Shown here: positions 44,373 to 52,697 of the stretch, piece by piece
Layout of the letters: each line of letters begins with the position of its first letter
How positions within the stretch are numbered: position 1 is the first letter of the stretch
From: Amycolatopsis bartoniae
GTDB lineage: Bacteria > Actinomycetota > Actinomycetes > Mycobacteriales > Pseudonocardiaceae
Direction: 5' to 3'
Length of the DNA stretch: 64,000 nt
Assembly (NCBI RefSeq): GCF_014191255.1
Contig: NZ_JACHWH010000012.1
Location: forward strand, 62,001 to 126,000
The notes under the pieces: model-generated
Databases searched by the model: none
Told to the model about the DNA's origin: nothing
What the model saw: the letters and a program-made list of their open reading frames with translations, nothing else
Program-made: the position numbers and the translations under genes

Positions 44373-45152
44373 CTAGCCGGGGAAGTCGAACCGGTACCCC
44401 TGGGAAACGAACCACGGCAGCAGCTGGTTCAGCGCCTCGACGGTCTGGACCCGCTTCCCGCCGCCGTCGTGCAGCAGGACGACCGCGCCGGGCCGGACCG
44501 CCTGCTGCACCCCGGCGACGATCTGCGGCGTGCCCGGCAGTGTCCAGTCGCGGGAGTCGACGCTCCACGCCAGCGACTTCATGTTCTGCCGGGCCGCGAC
44601 CGCGCTCAGCGGGGCGGACCAGTTCCCGCCCGGGGCGCGGAAGTACGGCACCGCCACGTCGGTCCCGGCGGCGACCTGCAGTTCGGACCAGCAGCCGGCG
44701 ATCTCGGCGGTCATCCGCTGTTCGCTGCGGCCCGGCAGCTGCTCGTCGTGGCTGAGGGTGTGGTCGCACAGGCGCATCCCCCGTTCGACGACCGCGCGCA
44801 CGAGCTCGGGGTGCCGCGTGACGTTGGCGCCGATCATGCAGAACGTCGCGACCGCGCCGGCGCGGGTGAGGGCGTCCAGGATCTGCGGCGTGTACGTGGG
44901 GTCGGGGCCGTCGTCGAAGGTGAGCGCGACGAACCGGCCCTGCCGCGCGGTGGTGCGGACGAGGTCGCCCCCGACCGGCGGCGGTGCTTCGCCCGGCGGT
45001 GGGGTGGGCAGGGACTGCGCGGCCGGAACCGGGGTGGGCGCACCCTCGGCCGAGTGGAACAGCGAGACCGTCCCGGCGACGGCCAGCACGACCACGCCGA
45101 GCAGCACGGCCCAGCGGTAACAGTAGGGCGGGCGCAGCACCCGATACGGCAT
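44373..45152 (-). CDS. Polysaccharide deacetylase (NodB homology, CE4)
   Basis: 259 aa, anchored by an N-terminal helix (WAVLLGVVVLAVAGTVSLF), then a Pro-rich linker and the CE4 domain. Motif 1 TFDDGPDPTYT, motif 2 HTLSH (metal His pair), motif 3 RAPGGNW and motif 5 LLHDGGG are present. It removes N-acetyl groups from chitin, chitooligomers or peptidoglycan outside the membrane, which fits the chitinases in the window though they are not linked in an operon. It lies 10 bp upstream of the Nudix gene on the same strand. Confidence 0.92.
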   Translation of the reverse strand: MPYRVLRPPYCYRWAVLLGVVVLAVAGTVSLFHSAEGAPTPVPAAQSLPTPPPGEAPPPVGGDLVRTTARQGRFVALTFDDGPDPTYTPQILDALTRAGAVATFCMIGANVTRHPELVRAVVERGMRLCDHTLSHDEQLPGRSEQRMTAEIAGCWSELQVAAGTDVAVPYFRAPGGNWSAPLSAVAARQNMKSLAWSVDSRDWTLPGTPQIVAGVQQAVRPGAVVLLHDGGGKRVQTVEALNQLLPWFVSQGYRFDFPG

Positions 45153-45182
45153 TTCGCCTCCAGCACGGACACCGAAACGAAG

Positions 45183-45350
45183 TCAGCTTGTCGACTCGGG
45201 CTGCACGATAGGGTGAGACCACGGGAAATCGGGGGAACCGCGCCGGAGTTTCGGTCGCGTCGCGTGATCGGCTTCGTTCAGTCGGCCGGTGCCGAGCGCC
45301 CGCCCGAGGTAGCGGGCACTGAGCGCGGCGAAGAGGTACGCCTGGATCAC
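45183..45350 (-). other. Possible small frame or gene remnant
   Basis: The 243-bp gap between the deacetylase and the MmcQ gene has a 55-codon minus-strand frame from GTG 45350 (IQAYLFAALSARYLGRALG...) that reads like a helical protein segment and stays open about 12 codons further upstream. There is no RBS and no recognised family; it could be a fragment of a decayed gene. Nothing else is visible in the gap. Confidence 0.2.
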
Positions 45351-45395
45351 CTGAGCGTCAGCGGGTCCAGGAAGAACCGGGCGGAAGCCCGGAAA

Positions 45396-45767
45396 TCATT
45401 TCCGGGACAGCGCGACCCAGTGGAGCTTTTCCTGCTCCCGGCGCGGCAGCCCGGCCACCACGAGGTCGTAGGAGTCCTCGACCATCTCCCGCACGAGCTG
45501 GTCCGGCACGGAACCGTCGAGCACGATGCTGTTCCAGTGCCGCTTGTTGAGGTGGTAGCCGCCGGTGATCGCGGGGAACTGCAGGCGCAGCTGCACCGCG
45601 ACGTCGGGATCGCACTTGAGGCTGACCCGCAGCGGACTGCTGTCCAGCGGGCTGAGGGCGAACATCTTGCCCGCGACCTTGAAGACGCTGTTGCCCTCGC
45701 CGAAGGGGAACTCCTCATGGGCCCCGGGCATGGCGAGACAACAACGCTTCAGCTCAGCAGGCGTCAT
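45396..45767 (-). CDS. MmcQ/YjbR-family DNA-binding-fold protein
   Basis: 123 aa, normal family length. AMPGAHEEFPFGEGNSVFKVAGKMFAL and LNKRHWNSIVLDGSVPDQLVREMVEDSYDLV are family signatures. The fold resembles a double-wing DNA-binding protein, but the function is not established. It lies 9 bp downstream of the repeat membrane protein gene on the same strand. Confidence 0.9.
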   Translation of the reverse strand: MTPAELKRCCLAMPGAHEEFPFGEGNSVFKVAGKMFALSPLDSSPLRVSLKCDPDVAVQLRLQFPAITGGYHLNKRHWNSIVLDGSVPDQLVREMVEDSYDLVVAGLPRREQEKLHWVALSRK

Positions 45768-45776
45768 CCGGCAAGC

Positions 45777-47237
45777 CTAACCCGGTTTCCGGACCAGGCC
45801 GGTGAAGCCCGCGACGAACAGGGTCAGGAACGCCCAGCCCAGTGCCTGCAGCAGCCACGTCGCCGCGAGGAGGGCGCCTCCCGCCCCCGTCGGCGACACC
45901 TGGCAACGCTGCTGCGCGTCGGTTTTCACCAAGGGGGTCACGGTGTTCAGCGCGAGGCCCACCTGCTCCACCAGTGAGCACGTGCCCTCCTGGCCCGCGC
46001 GCACGACCAGGCCCGCGGGCCCCCCGACGCCCGCCACCAGCAGCACCGCCGCCACCACGACGCCCGCCCACCACAGCAGCGCGACGGCCGGCCGGTAGCC
46101 GTAACCCACGGTCAGGCCCGTGATCCGGTGCCACAGCCTGCCGCCGAACGGGAGGCTGCCCCGGCGCAGCAGGTCTCGTTGCCGCGCCAGGTGGACCCGC
46201 CGCACGTCACGCTCGTTGCCCGCCGCGCGATGGCCCTCGGCGAGCTGCAGGTAGGGCTGGCTGGAGTAGTGCGAAGTGCGGTGCGCCAGCAGGTCCAGCC
46301 ACTCGCCGAGGTTCCCCTTGCGCGGCACGCCGGTGTAGGTCAGGCCGTCCAGGTTCACCAGGCCCTGGGCGAACGACGCCGACAGCTGCACGGTGCCCGT
46401 GACGTGCACCTGCCCGAGGTTCAGCACCAGGTCTGCGGGCTCCGCGGCGAACGCGTGCCCGCCCTCGCCCGCGAACCGGCCGCCGATCCGCGCACCCACC
46501 AGCCGCACGGTGCCGTTCTCGTGCCTGCCCTCCGCGTGGAATCCCTGGTTCAGCATCAGGTTGCTGCGGGTGCGCAGGTAGTCGCCGACGAGCGTCGGGC
46601 CGTCCGGGTTCACCAGCCACGCGCCGCTGAGGTTCAGCTGCCCGCCCAGCCGCGCCCCGGACAGCCGGACCGTGCCGAGCGGGCCGCCACCCTCGGCGCG
46701 GAACCCGCGGTTGAGGAACACCCCCGCGCCGATGCCGAGGTTGTTGCCGTGGAAGGCCGGGGACTCCGGTTCGGTGTTCACCAGCCGGCTGCCGGACAGG
46801 TCGACCACCGTGCCGACCTCCGCCGCGGCGAGGTTCACCGTGCCGTCGGTGCTCGCGCAGCTCAGGTGCACGCCGACCAGCAGCAAAGCCCGCTCGAACC
46901 GGGCCTCCACCGCGACCACGTTCCGCCCCTTGAGCCCGGACAAGTCCACAGTGGACATCCGCGCGCCGCTGAGTACGACGCTGTCGTCCGTGTGGCAGTC
47001 CACCAGGTGCAGCGGCAGCTTCGTCTCGACCCCCGACAGGTCGAGACCTCCGCTCAGTTCGGCGTTGCGCAGCCGCACGCCGCGTGGATCCGGGCCGTCG
47101 CCGGGCCACTCGAAGCGGCCGAGCAGCATCCGCCGGATCACCTCGCCGCGCACCGGTTCTCCCCCGGCGTCGCACCACTCCCCCGCGGCGGCCGCCTCCG
47201 CGAGCCGGCGTTCGGTTTCGGTGATCACGTCGTCCAC
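45777..47237 (-). CDS. Membrane-anchored beta-helix repeat protein (oxidoreductase-like annotation family)
   Basis: 486 aa. Residues about 45-320 carry irregular repeats of the form VRLxGARxGGxLNLSGAxL, like the pentapeptide-type right-handed beta-helix proteins of actinomycetes often labelled membrane-associated oxidoreductase. After a basic hinge (RRVHLARQRDLLRRGS), two or three C-terminal hydrophobic helices anchor it (VALLWWAGVVVAAVLLV, LLAATWLLQALGWAFLTLFV). No catalytic motif is visible, so I assign no enzyme function. Confidence 0.8.
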   Translation of the reverse strand: MDDVITETERRLAEAAAAGEWCDAGGEPVRGEVIRRMLLGRFEWPGDGPDPRGVRLRNAELSGGLDLSGVETKLPLHLVDCHTDDSVVLSGARMSTVDLSGLKGRNVVAVEARFERALLLVGVHLSCASTDGTVNLAAAEVGTVVDLSGSRLVNTEPESPAFHGNNLGIGAGVFLNRGFRAEGGGPLGTVRLSGARLGGQLNLSGAWLVNPDGPTLVGDYLRTRSNLMLNQGFHAEGRHENGTVRLVGARIGGRFAGEGGHAFAAEPADLVLNLGQVHVTGTVQLSASFAQGLVNLDGLTYTGVPRKGNLGEWLDLLAHRTSHYSSQPYLQLAEGHRAAGNERDVRRVHLARQRDLLRRGSLPFGGRLWHRITGLTVGYGYRPAVALLWWAGVVVAAVLLVAGVGGPAGLVVRAGQEGTCSLVEQVGLALNTVTPLVKTDAQQRCQVSPTGAGGALLAATWLLQALGWAFLTLFVAGFTGLVRKPG

Positions 47238-47288
47238 CCGGGCACCCTACGGCCTTTCCGCCCCCGGCGGGAGCGGAATCCGGGAACG

Positions 47289-47330
47289 CCCCGGGGCCGC
47301 TTCCGGGAGTCGTCGGAAGCGGCCCCGGGG
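47289..47330 (-). terminator. Strong terminator hairpin after the chitinase/GH64 operon
   Basis: CCCCGGGGCCGCTTCCG (47289-47305) pairs perfectly with CGGAAGCGGCCCCGGGG (47314-47330) over an 8-nt loop, 7 bp after the GH64 stop. Confidence 0.85.
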
Positions 47331-47337
47331 GCTTCCC

Positions 47338-48516
47338 TCACTGGAACGGGGCGAGTTCCACGGTGAAGGAAGTCGGTGCGGTGTCCTGGATGTAGGACGC
47401 GAACCCGGCCACGTCGTCGAACGCGAAGCCGTACGCCTTGCCGTCCGCGCTGTTCTCGTGCAGCAGGCGGGCGTAGTGGTTGGTCACCGACTCCCGGTAG
47501 AACGTGCCCGGGTCGGTCGCGGGCTGGTTCGGCTGGCTCAGCAGCGTCGAGCGGTTGAGCCCGGCCGCCAGCACCGCGGCCACCGGCCCGGTCACCCCGT
47601 CGTTCGGGGCGGCGAGCGCGCCGTCGCAGAACAGCACGTCCCGCGTGCTGGGCTTGGCGAACGGCGCGACCCCGCCGTCGAACTGGAACGTACCGCCCGA
47701 CACGCGGCCGGTGCGGGTGCCCCCGTTCACCGAGACCGTGAGCGGGGTCGAGGCGTACTTCTGCCACACCGCGTCGATCGCGGAGTCGAAGTACGTCGCC
47801 GGGAACAGCCCGGCCTCGATCCCGTGCCCCGGCGCGATGATCCGCAGGTCGTCCACGACGAGCGAGGCGAACTCCGGCACCTGCGCGAGGCCGCGGAAGA
47901 TCGCGTCGCGCCCGCCGGGCACGAGCCCGCCGGTGCTCTGCGTCGCCGACCCGGTCAGCGTGATCGCCAGCGGGACGGAGAACATGTCGACCATCGTGGT
48001 GTTGCAGAACATCCCGGCGCTGTTGTGGGTGAACTCCACGAAGTCGTGCAGCACGCCGTAACTGGGGTCGCTCGACACCCAGCCCGCGGGGTACTGCAGC
48101 GCCGCGTTCCCCGCGCCGTCGGTGACCACCTTGAACTTCAGCTTCTCCCCGAGGGAGAAGTAGACGCGGCCGGACATGTCGGCGGGGATCGTCAGCTTGG
48201 TGTCCCCGTCCCCGGCCAGCGGTATCGACAGGTCCGCGAACCCGTCGGAACCGTTGTCGGAGGCGGAAACCTGCTGCTTGGTGCCGTCCGCCCGGACGTA
48301 CACCTGCTTGCCGCTGACCAGGTCCGTGCCGACGACGTAGCACCAGATCTGGCCGTTGGCGTAGCGGTAGGTGTGGTTGACGACGGTCATGGGCAGGGTC
48401 GCGCCCGCGGCCTGCGCGCCGCGGCCGGAGGTCTGCGCCGCGATCGCGGCGGCGCCGATCGGGGCGCCGACGAGGGCGACCGCCATCCCCTGCAGGAACG
48501 AACGTCGGGTGGGCAT
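47338..48516 (-). CDS. Secreted GH64 beta-1,3-glucanase
   Basis: 392 aa. Tat-type signal (TRRSFLQGMAVALVGAP). The mature protein matches GH64 laminaripentaose-producing glucanases: MTVVNHTYRYANGQIWCYVVG, DFVEFTHNS (catalytic region, Glu), NTTMVDMFSVPLAITLTG and ENSADGKAYGFAFDDVAGF at the C-terminus. It starts 15 bp after the GH18 chitinase stop and shares its promoter. Together they would attack the chitin-glucan wall of fungi. Confidence 0.92.
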   Translation of the reverse strand: MPTRRSFLQGMAVALVGAPIGAAAIAAQTSGRGAQAAGATLPMTVVNHTYRYANGQIWCYVVGTDLVSGKQVYVRADGTKQQVSASDNGSDGFADLSIPLAGDGDTKLTIPADMSGRVYFSLGEKLKFKVVTDGAGNAALQYPAGWVSSDPSYGVLHDFVEFTHNSAGMFCNTTMVDMFSVPLAITLTGSATQSTGGLVPGGRDAIFRGLAQVPEFASLVVDDLRIIAPGHGIEAGLFPATYFDSAIDAVWQKYASTPLTVSVNGGTRTGRVSGGTFQFDGGVAPFAKPSTRDVLFCDGALAAPNDGVTGPVAAVLAAGLNRSTLLSQPNQPATDPGTFYRESVTNHYARLLHENSADGKAYGFAFDDVAGFASYIQDTAPTSFTVELAPFQ

Positions 48517-48531
48517 TGGCGCTCCTCTCGC

Positions 48532-50007
48532 TCAGAAGGTCCCGAAGGCCCTGGTGAAGTCCAGCGGCTGCTGGTCGATGCTGCTGCAGGTGGCCTGCGC
48601 GTAGCCCGCCGGCCCGCCCGGGCAGGGCTGGTCGCGGGTGGCCGACCACATGGCGAGCCACGCGAGGTCCTTGCCCACAGCGAACTGCGCGAGCTGGGTC
48701 GCGTCGGCGACGGTGAAGACCTCGGTCGCGGTGTCGTTGACGCCGATCATCGGGGTGACCGCGACGTGGTGCCACGCGTCGGCGTCCGACAGCCCGAGCA
48801 CGTCCTTGATCTGCGCCTGGGTGGCGGTGGCGGCGTCGATGGCGAACTGGCCCATCCGGCCGGCCGGGTTGGGGGCCGCGCCGTCGCCGTAGTCCATCGC
48901 CATGACGTTGACGGAGTTCACGTCGACCCCGTTGGCCTTGGCGTTCTGCACCAGGTTCACGCCGTCCTGCGTCAGGCCGCTGGGCAGCACCGGCAGGGTG
49001 AAGGACACGTCGAGCGGGGTGCCCGAGGCGGCCGCCTGCTGCTGCAGCTGCGCGATGGCCTGGGCGCGGCGGGTGTTGGCCGCGACGTCGCCGAGCGCGC
49101 CGCCCTCGATGTCGAAGTCCACCTTGGACAGTCCGTAGGTGCTGATCACCTTGCCGTAGGCCGCGGCGAGCGAGGACACGTCGGAGCACGCCTGCGCCAG
49201 CTCGGTGCCGTTGGCGCCGCCGAACGAGACCCGGACGTCACCGCCCAGCTGCCGCAGCTGCCCGATCTGGCCCGGCACGCCGTCGGTGTTCAGGTCGCTG
49301 ACGCCGCCCCACTTCGGGGTGCAGCCGCCGCCGGAGAGGACGAACGCGAGCGTGAAGTCCTTGACGCCGGTGGCGTTCGCGGTGGAGATCAGGTCGTAGG
49401 GCGGGTAGAGCGAGGTGTCCACGTAGGGCGCGAACCGGCCGGAGGCGTCCGTCGCCGGGTGGCTCGTGCTGGTGGTGCTCGACGGCGGTGCGGTGGTCTT
49501 CGTCGTCGGCGGCGCGGTGGTCGTGGTCGGCGCCTGCGTGGTCGTGGTGGTCACAGGCGGCGAAGACGTGGTGGGCGCCGTACCGGGGGTGGTGCAGTCG
49601 GCACCGTTGATGCGGCACTCGGTGGGGTCCGCGGTGCCGCTGACGACGAAGCCGACGTCGACGGAGCCGTCGGCGGGCAGCGTGGGCTGCCAGGCGGGCG
49701 GGGTGACGGTGACCTGCTGCCCGGAGACGGTGTACGAGGCGTTCCACAGCGAGGTGACCTTCGCACCGGCCGGGAGGGTGAAGGTGAGCTTCCAGGCGCT
49801 GTCCTGGCCGCTGGGGTTGCTCACCTGGTACTGCGCCGAGTAGCCGGTGCTCCAGTCGCCGGTCTTGACGTAGACCGCGCTGGGGCCCGCGGCGCTGGCC
49901 GTGCCGGGGATCGCGGCGAACGCGACTCCGCCCGCGATCGCGAGGGCCGCCGCCGCGCCGGAGATCAACGTGCGCCGGCGGCGGTGCCGGCCGTTGGGGG
50001 ACGACAT
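48532..50007 (-). CDS. Secreted GH18 chitinase with N-terminal CBM2
   Basis: 491 aa. A Tat/Sec signal (RHRRRRTLISG to ASAA) is followed by a CBM2 (about 45-135; VKTGDWSTGYSAQYQVSNPSG, surface Trp residues), a Thr/Pro linker (about 140-180) and a GH18 barrel with the catalytic DxxDxDxE motif as KVDFDIEGG. SFGGANG and MAMDYGDG are further GH18 elements. GGAGGT lies nine nt before the ATG. First gene of the chitinase-GH64 operon; the two-component system lies immediately upstream on the same strand. Confidence 0.93.
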   Translation of the reverse strand: MSSPNGRHRRRRTLISGAAAALAIAGGVAFAAIPGTASAAGPSAVYVKTGDWSTGYSAQYQVSNPSGQDSAWKLTFTLPAGAKVTSLWNASYTVSGQQVTVTPPAWQPTLPADGSVDVGFVVSGTADPTECRINGADCTTPGTAPTTSSPPVTTTTTQAPTTTTAPPTTKTTAPPSSTTSTSHPATDASGRFAPYVDTSLYPPYDLISTANATGVKDFTLAFVLSGGGCTPKWGGVSDLNTDGVPGQIGQLRQLGGDVRVSFGGANGTELAQACSDVSSLAAAYGKVISTYGLSKVDFDIEGGALGDVAANTRRAQAIAQLQQQAAASGTPLDVSFTLPVLPSGLTQDGVNLVQNAKANGVDVNSVNVMAMDYGDGAAPNPAGRMGQFAIDAATATQAQIKDVLGLSDADAWHHVAVTPMIGVNDTATEVFTVADATQLAQFAVGKDLAWLAMWSATRDQPCPGGPAGYAQATCSSIDQQPLDFTRAFGTF

Positions 50008-50093
50008 CGGGGAATTACCTCCTTGGGGACGAGCTGACGCCGGGACGCTAGTGCGCTTCCGGCGTGCTCCGGCCCGACCTCAGGGAGGGCGAA

Positions 50094-50117
50094 AGGTCTC
50101 TTAAGGGCCCGTTAAGG
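50094..50117. promoter_or_regulatory. 11-bp-phased direct repeats in chitinase promoter
   Basis: TTAAGG occurs at 50101-50106 and 50112-50117, 11 bp apart, the spacing used by OmpR/PhoB-type response regulators. AGGTCT (50094-50099) adjoins it, making AGGTCTCTT, also found upstream of the GH16 gene at 35031. The element is 87-110 bp upstream of the chitinase ATG, in the 127-bp gap after the kinase gene. Confidence 0.6.
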
Positions 50118-50134
50118 CGGCGGGGCCGAATGCC

Positions 50135-51466
50135 CTACGAGGCCTTCGACAACGCTCTCGCCGTGCGCAGGCGCAGGCGGATGTCCGCACCGCCGCGGGA
50201 GGTGCGGCCGATGGTCAGCTCGCCGCCCGTCGACTCGGCCACCCGGCGCGCGATGTCCAGGCCCAGGCCCGTCGAACCCGCTCCCCCGGCGCCCTCGCCC
50301 CGCCGCAGCGCGGCTTCCGGGTCGGGGATACCGGGACCCGAGTCGTAGACCCGGATCGTCACCGCGTAGTCCGTCGTGCGCACGTCCACGCCGAACGAAA
50401 CACCCTCGTCGGTGTGGCGGAACACGTTGCCCAGCACCGCATCCAGCGCGTTCGCGAGGTCGGCCCGCGACACCGGCACCAGCGCGCTGCGGCCAGTCCC
50501 GTCCACCCGCCAGCGCCGCCCCTGGTCCTCCGCCAGCGCCGACCAGAAGTCGGTCCGGTCACGCACCACGTCCGCCGCGTCGCAGCCGAGCACCACGGTC
50601 TCGTCCTCGCGGCGGCCGCGGGCGGCGCGGATGATCTGGTCCACCTCGTGCTCCAGCCGCGCCACCGCGAGCCTCGCCTGGTCCGCGCTCTCCGACTCGC
50701 CCAGCGCGGCCGTGTTCAGCCGCAGCACCGTGAGCGGGGTGCGCAGGCGGTGGGACAGGTCGGCGGCCAGTTCCCGTTCGCTGGCCAGCAACTGCCGGAC
50801 CCGTTCCGCCATCGCGTTGAACGCCGCCGCCGCTTCACGCAGCTCGGGTGGCGCGTCGGCGTCCGCCGCCGGGGCGCGCGCGTCGAGATCACCCGAGCCC
50901 AGGTCCCGCGCCGCCGCCGCGAGCCGCCGCGCGGCGCCGACGATCCGCGTGCCGAGGCGGTCCGCGACCAGCACCGAGATCAGCACCAGCGCGGCCGCGA
51001 CGCCGCTCAGCACCAGCCACGCCGTCGTCACGCCCGCGGACAACGCGGCCTCCGGCACGAACACCTCGACGAGCGCGATGCGGGCGTTGTCCACCGCGAC
51101 CGGTTGCAGCAACGCGTATCCGCCGGGAACTTCGACGGTCGCGGACCGCCCGCTGGCCGTCGCCGCCGCGAGCTGCGCCGCGTCGGCCCGGCCGGTGCCG
51201 AGCACGCTGGTGCCGCCGCCGGCGTCGGGCACGTGCACCGCGACCAGCCCGTCCGTGCCCGCCTTCGTGCTGGCCAGCGCCCGTTGCAACGCCGCGTGGT
51301 CGGTGGTGATCGCCAGCGCGGGCCCCAGCTCCGCCGCCTGCCGCTCCGCCGCGCTGAACGCGCGGTCGTGCGCGGTTTCCTGCACCATCATGCCCAGCGG
51401 CACCAGGAAAGCCAGCGCCACCATGGTGGTCACCGCGACGGCGACCTTCGCCAGCGCCCACCTCAT
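50135..51466 (-). CDS. Membrane sensor histidine kinase
   Basis: 443 aa. Two transmembrane helices (about 5-28 and 155-178) flank an extracytoplasmic domain of about 125 residues, then a HAMP, the H-box ADLSHRLRTPLTVLRL, NALDAVLGNVFRHTDEG (N-box) and DSGPGIPD / STGLGLDIARR. The ATG overlaps the response-regulator stop (ATGA). It lies directly upstream of the chitinase operon and may sense wall fragments or envelope stress; signal unknown. Confidence 0.92.
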   Translation of the reverse strand: MRWALAKVAVAVTTMVALAFLVPLGMMVQETAHDRAFSAAERQAAELGPALAITTDHAALQRALASTKAGTDGLVAVHVPDAGGGTSVLGTGRADAAQLAAATASGRSATVEVPGGYALLQPVAVDNARIALVEVFVPEAALSAGVTTAWLVLSGVAAALVLISVLVADRLGTRIVGAARRLAAAARDLGSGDLDARAPAADADAPPELREAAAAFNAMAERVRQLLASERELAADLSHRLRTPLTVLRLNTAALGESESADQARLAVARLEHEVDQIIRAARGRREDETVVLGCDAADVVRDRTDFWSALAEDQGRRWRVDGTGRSALVPVSRADLANALDAVLGNVFRHTDEGVSFGVDVRTTDYAVTIRVYDSGPGIPDPEAALRRGEGAGGAGSTGLGLDIARRVAESTGGELTIGRTSRGGADIRLRLRTARALSKAS

Positions 51467-52137
51467 GGCGCCTCGATCTTCACACCGACTCCCCGGACCG
51501 TGTGCAGGTAACGGGGTTTCGCCGCGGTCTCCCCGAGTTTGCGGCGCAGCCACGACAGGTGCACGTCGATCGTCTGGTCCCCGCCGTACGCCTGCTGCCA
51601 CACCGCGGCCAGCAGTTCCTTGCGCGGCACCACGACTCCCGGCCGGCCGGCGAGGAACGCCAGCAGGTCGAACTCCCGGCGCGTCAGCTCCAGCGGCCTG
51701 CCCTCCAGGGTCGCCTCGCGGCGGTGCGGGTCGACGACGAGCCCGCCGACGCGCAGCACCGGCGACGTGCCCGCGCCGCCTGCCCGCCGCAGCACGGCGG
51801 CGATGCGGGCGTTGAGGTGCTCGGGAGAAAACGGTTTCACCAGGTAGTCGTCGGCGCCGCTGTTGAGCAGCCGCACGATCCCGGTCTCGTCGTCGCGCGC
51901 CGTCGCGACCACCACCGGCACGTCGGTCACCCCGCGCAGCATCCGCAGCGCCTCGCCGCCGTCGAGGTCGGGCAGGCCCAGGTCGAGCACCACGAGATCA
52001 CAGCCGACCTGCGTCACCTCGCGCAGCGCGTCCAGCGCCGCGCCCACGCTGCGCACCGCGTGCCCGGCGTCCGACAGGTGCCGGACGAGGGCGGCCCGCA
52101 CGAACGCGTCGTCTTCGACCACGAGAACTGTCGCCAT
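51463..52137 (-). CDS. OmpR-family response regulator
   Basis: 224 aa. REC domain with Asp51 (LVVLDLGLPDLDG), Thr and Lys in VVVATARDDE and YLVKPFS, then an OmpR winged helix (ELTRREFDLLAFLAGRPGVVVPRKELL...TIDVHLSWLRRKL...YLHTVRGVGVKIE). Likely binds the 11-bp-phased repeats upstream of the chitinase operon. Divergent from a small membrane protein whose start is 20 bp away, so a shared promoter region is probable. Confidence 0.93.
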   Translation of the reverse strand: MATVLVVEDDAFVRAALVRHLSDAGHAVRSVGAALDALREVTQVGCDLVVLDLGLPDLDGGEALRMLRGVTDVPVVVATARDDETGIVRLLNSGADDYLVKPFSPEHLNARIAAVLRRAGGAGTSPVLRVGGLVVDPHRREATLEGRPLELTRREFDLLAFLAGRPGVVVPRKELLAAVWQQAYGGDQTIDVHLSWLRRKLGETAAKPRYLHTVRGVGVKIEAP

Positions 52138-52144
52138 AGCGCGC

Positions 52145-52157
52145 TACCGTACGCACC
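52145..52157 (+). promoter_or_regulatory. -10 element, probable leaderless promoter
   Basis: TACCGT (52145-52150) lies 7 nt before the GTG at 52158, with no Shine-Dalgarno sequence, consistent with leaderless transcription. Confidence 0.45.
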
Positions 52158-52652
52158 GTGTTGAGTCGAGCGCTGCTCCGCGTCGCCGCCTGGGCGGCCG
52201 CCACCCTGCTGGCCATGGCGATGTCGTGGTTCGGTGTGCACAGCGTGCTGTCGTCGGACGCGTTCGGTGACGCGCCGCAGGCGATCCCGGTCGCCGCACC
52301 CACCCCGTCGCTCACGCCGACGCTCGCCCCGCCCACCAGCCTCACGCTGCCCCCCACCACGTCTTCGCCGTCCTCCCGCACCACGTCGTCCGCTCCGCCC
52401 TCGTCGTCCTCGCCGGCGAGCACCAGCCAGGCCGACGCGGACGTGCGCAGCTACCAGCTGACCGGCGGGCGCGTGGTGCTGGAACTCGGTGCCACGTCGG
52501 CGAAACTTGTGTCCGCGACACCGGAGACGGGCTGGCAGGTGCAGGCGTGGCAGGCCGACGGCTGGCTGCGCGTGGACTTCAGCCGCGACGGCACCACGTC
52601 GTCGTGCTTCGTCACCTGGAACGGCCACCCGCCGACGGTCCAGACCACGTGA
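52158..52652 (+). CDS. Small membrane-anchored extracytoplasmic protein divergent from the two-component system
   Basis: 164 aa. One N-terminal helix (LLRVAAWAAATLLAMAMSWFGV) anchors it, followed by a Pro/Ser/Thr linker (about 40-90) and a compact C-terminal domain (residues about 95-160, YQLTGGRVVLELG...WQVQAWQADGWLRVDFSRDG...CFVTWNGHPP) with conserved Trp and one Cys. No family recognised. Its position suggests it modulates the neighbouring sensor kinase, as accessory proteins of other actinomycete systems do; unproven. Confidence 0.75.
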   Translation: MLSRALLRVAAWAAATLLAMAMSWFGVHSVLSSDAFGDAPQAIPVAAPTPSLTPTLAPPTSLTLPPTTSSPSSRTTSSAPPSSSSPASTSQADADVRSYQLTGGRVVLELGATSAKLVSATPETGWQVQAWQADGWLRVDFSRDGTTSSCFVTWNGHPPTVQTT

Positions 52653-52685
52653 AAGCGGGGCGGGAAAACGCTTCCCGCCCCGCTT
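52653..52685. terminator. Bidirectional terminator between convergent genes
   Basis: AAGCGGGGCGGGAA (52653-52666) pairs perfectly with TTCCCGCCCCGCTT (52672-52685) over a 5-nt loop, directly after the stop of the small membrane protein and 12 bp from the chitinase stop. Confidence 0.85.
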
Positions 52686-52697
52686 CGCGCGCCTGCG

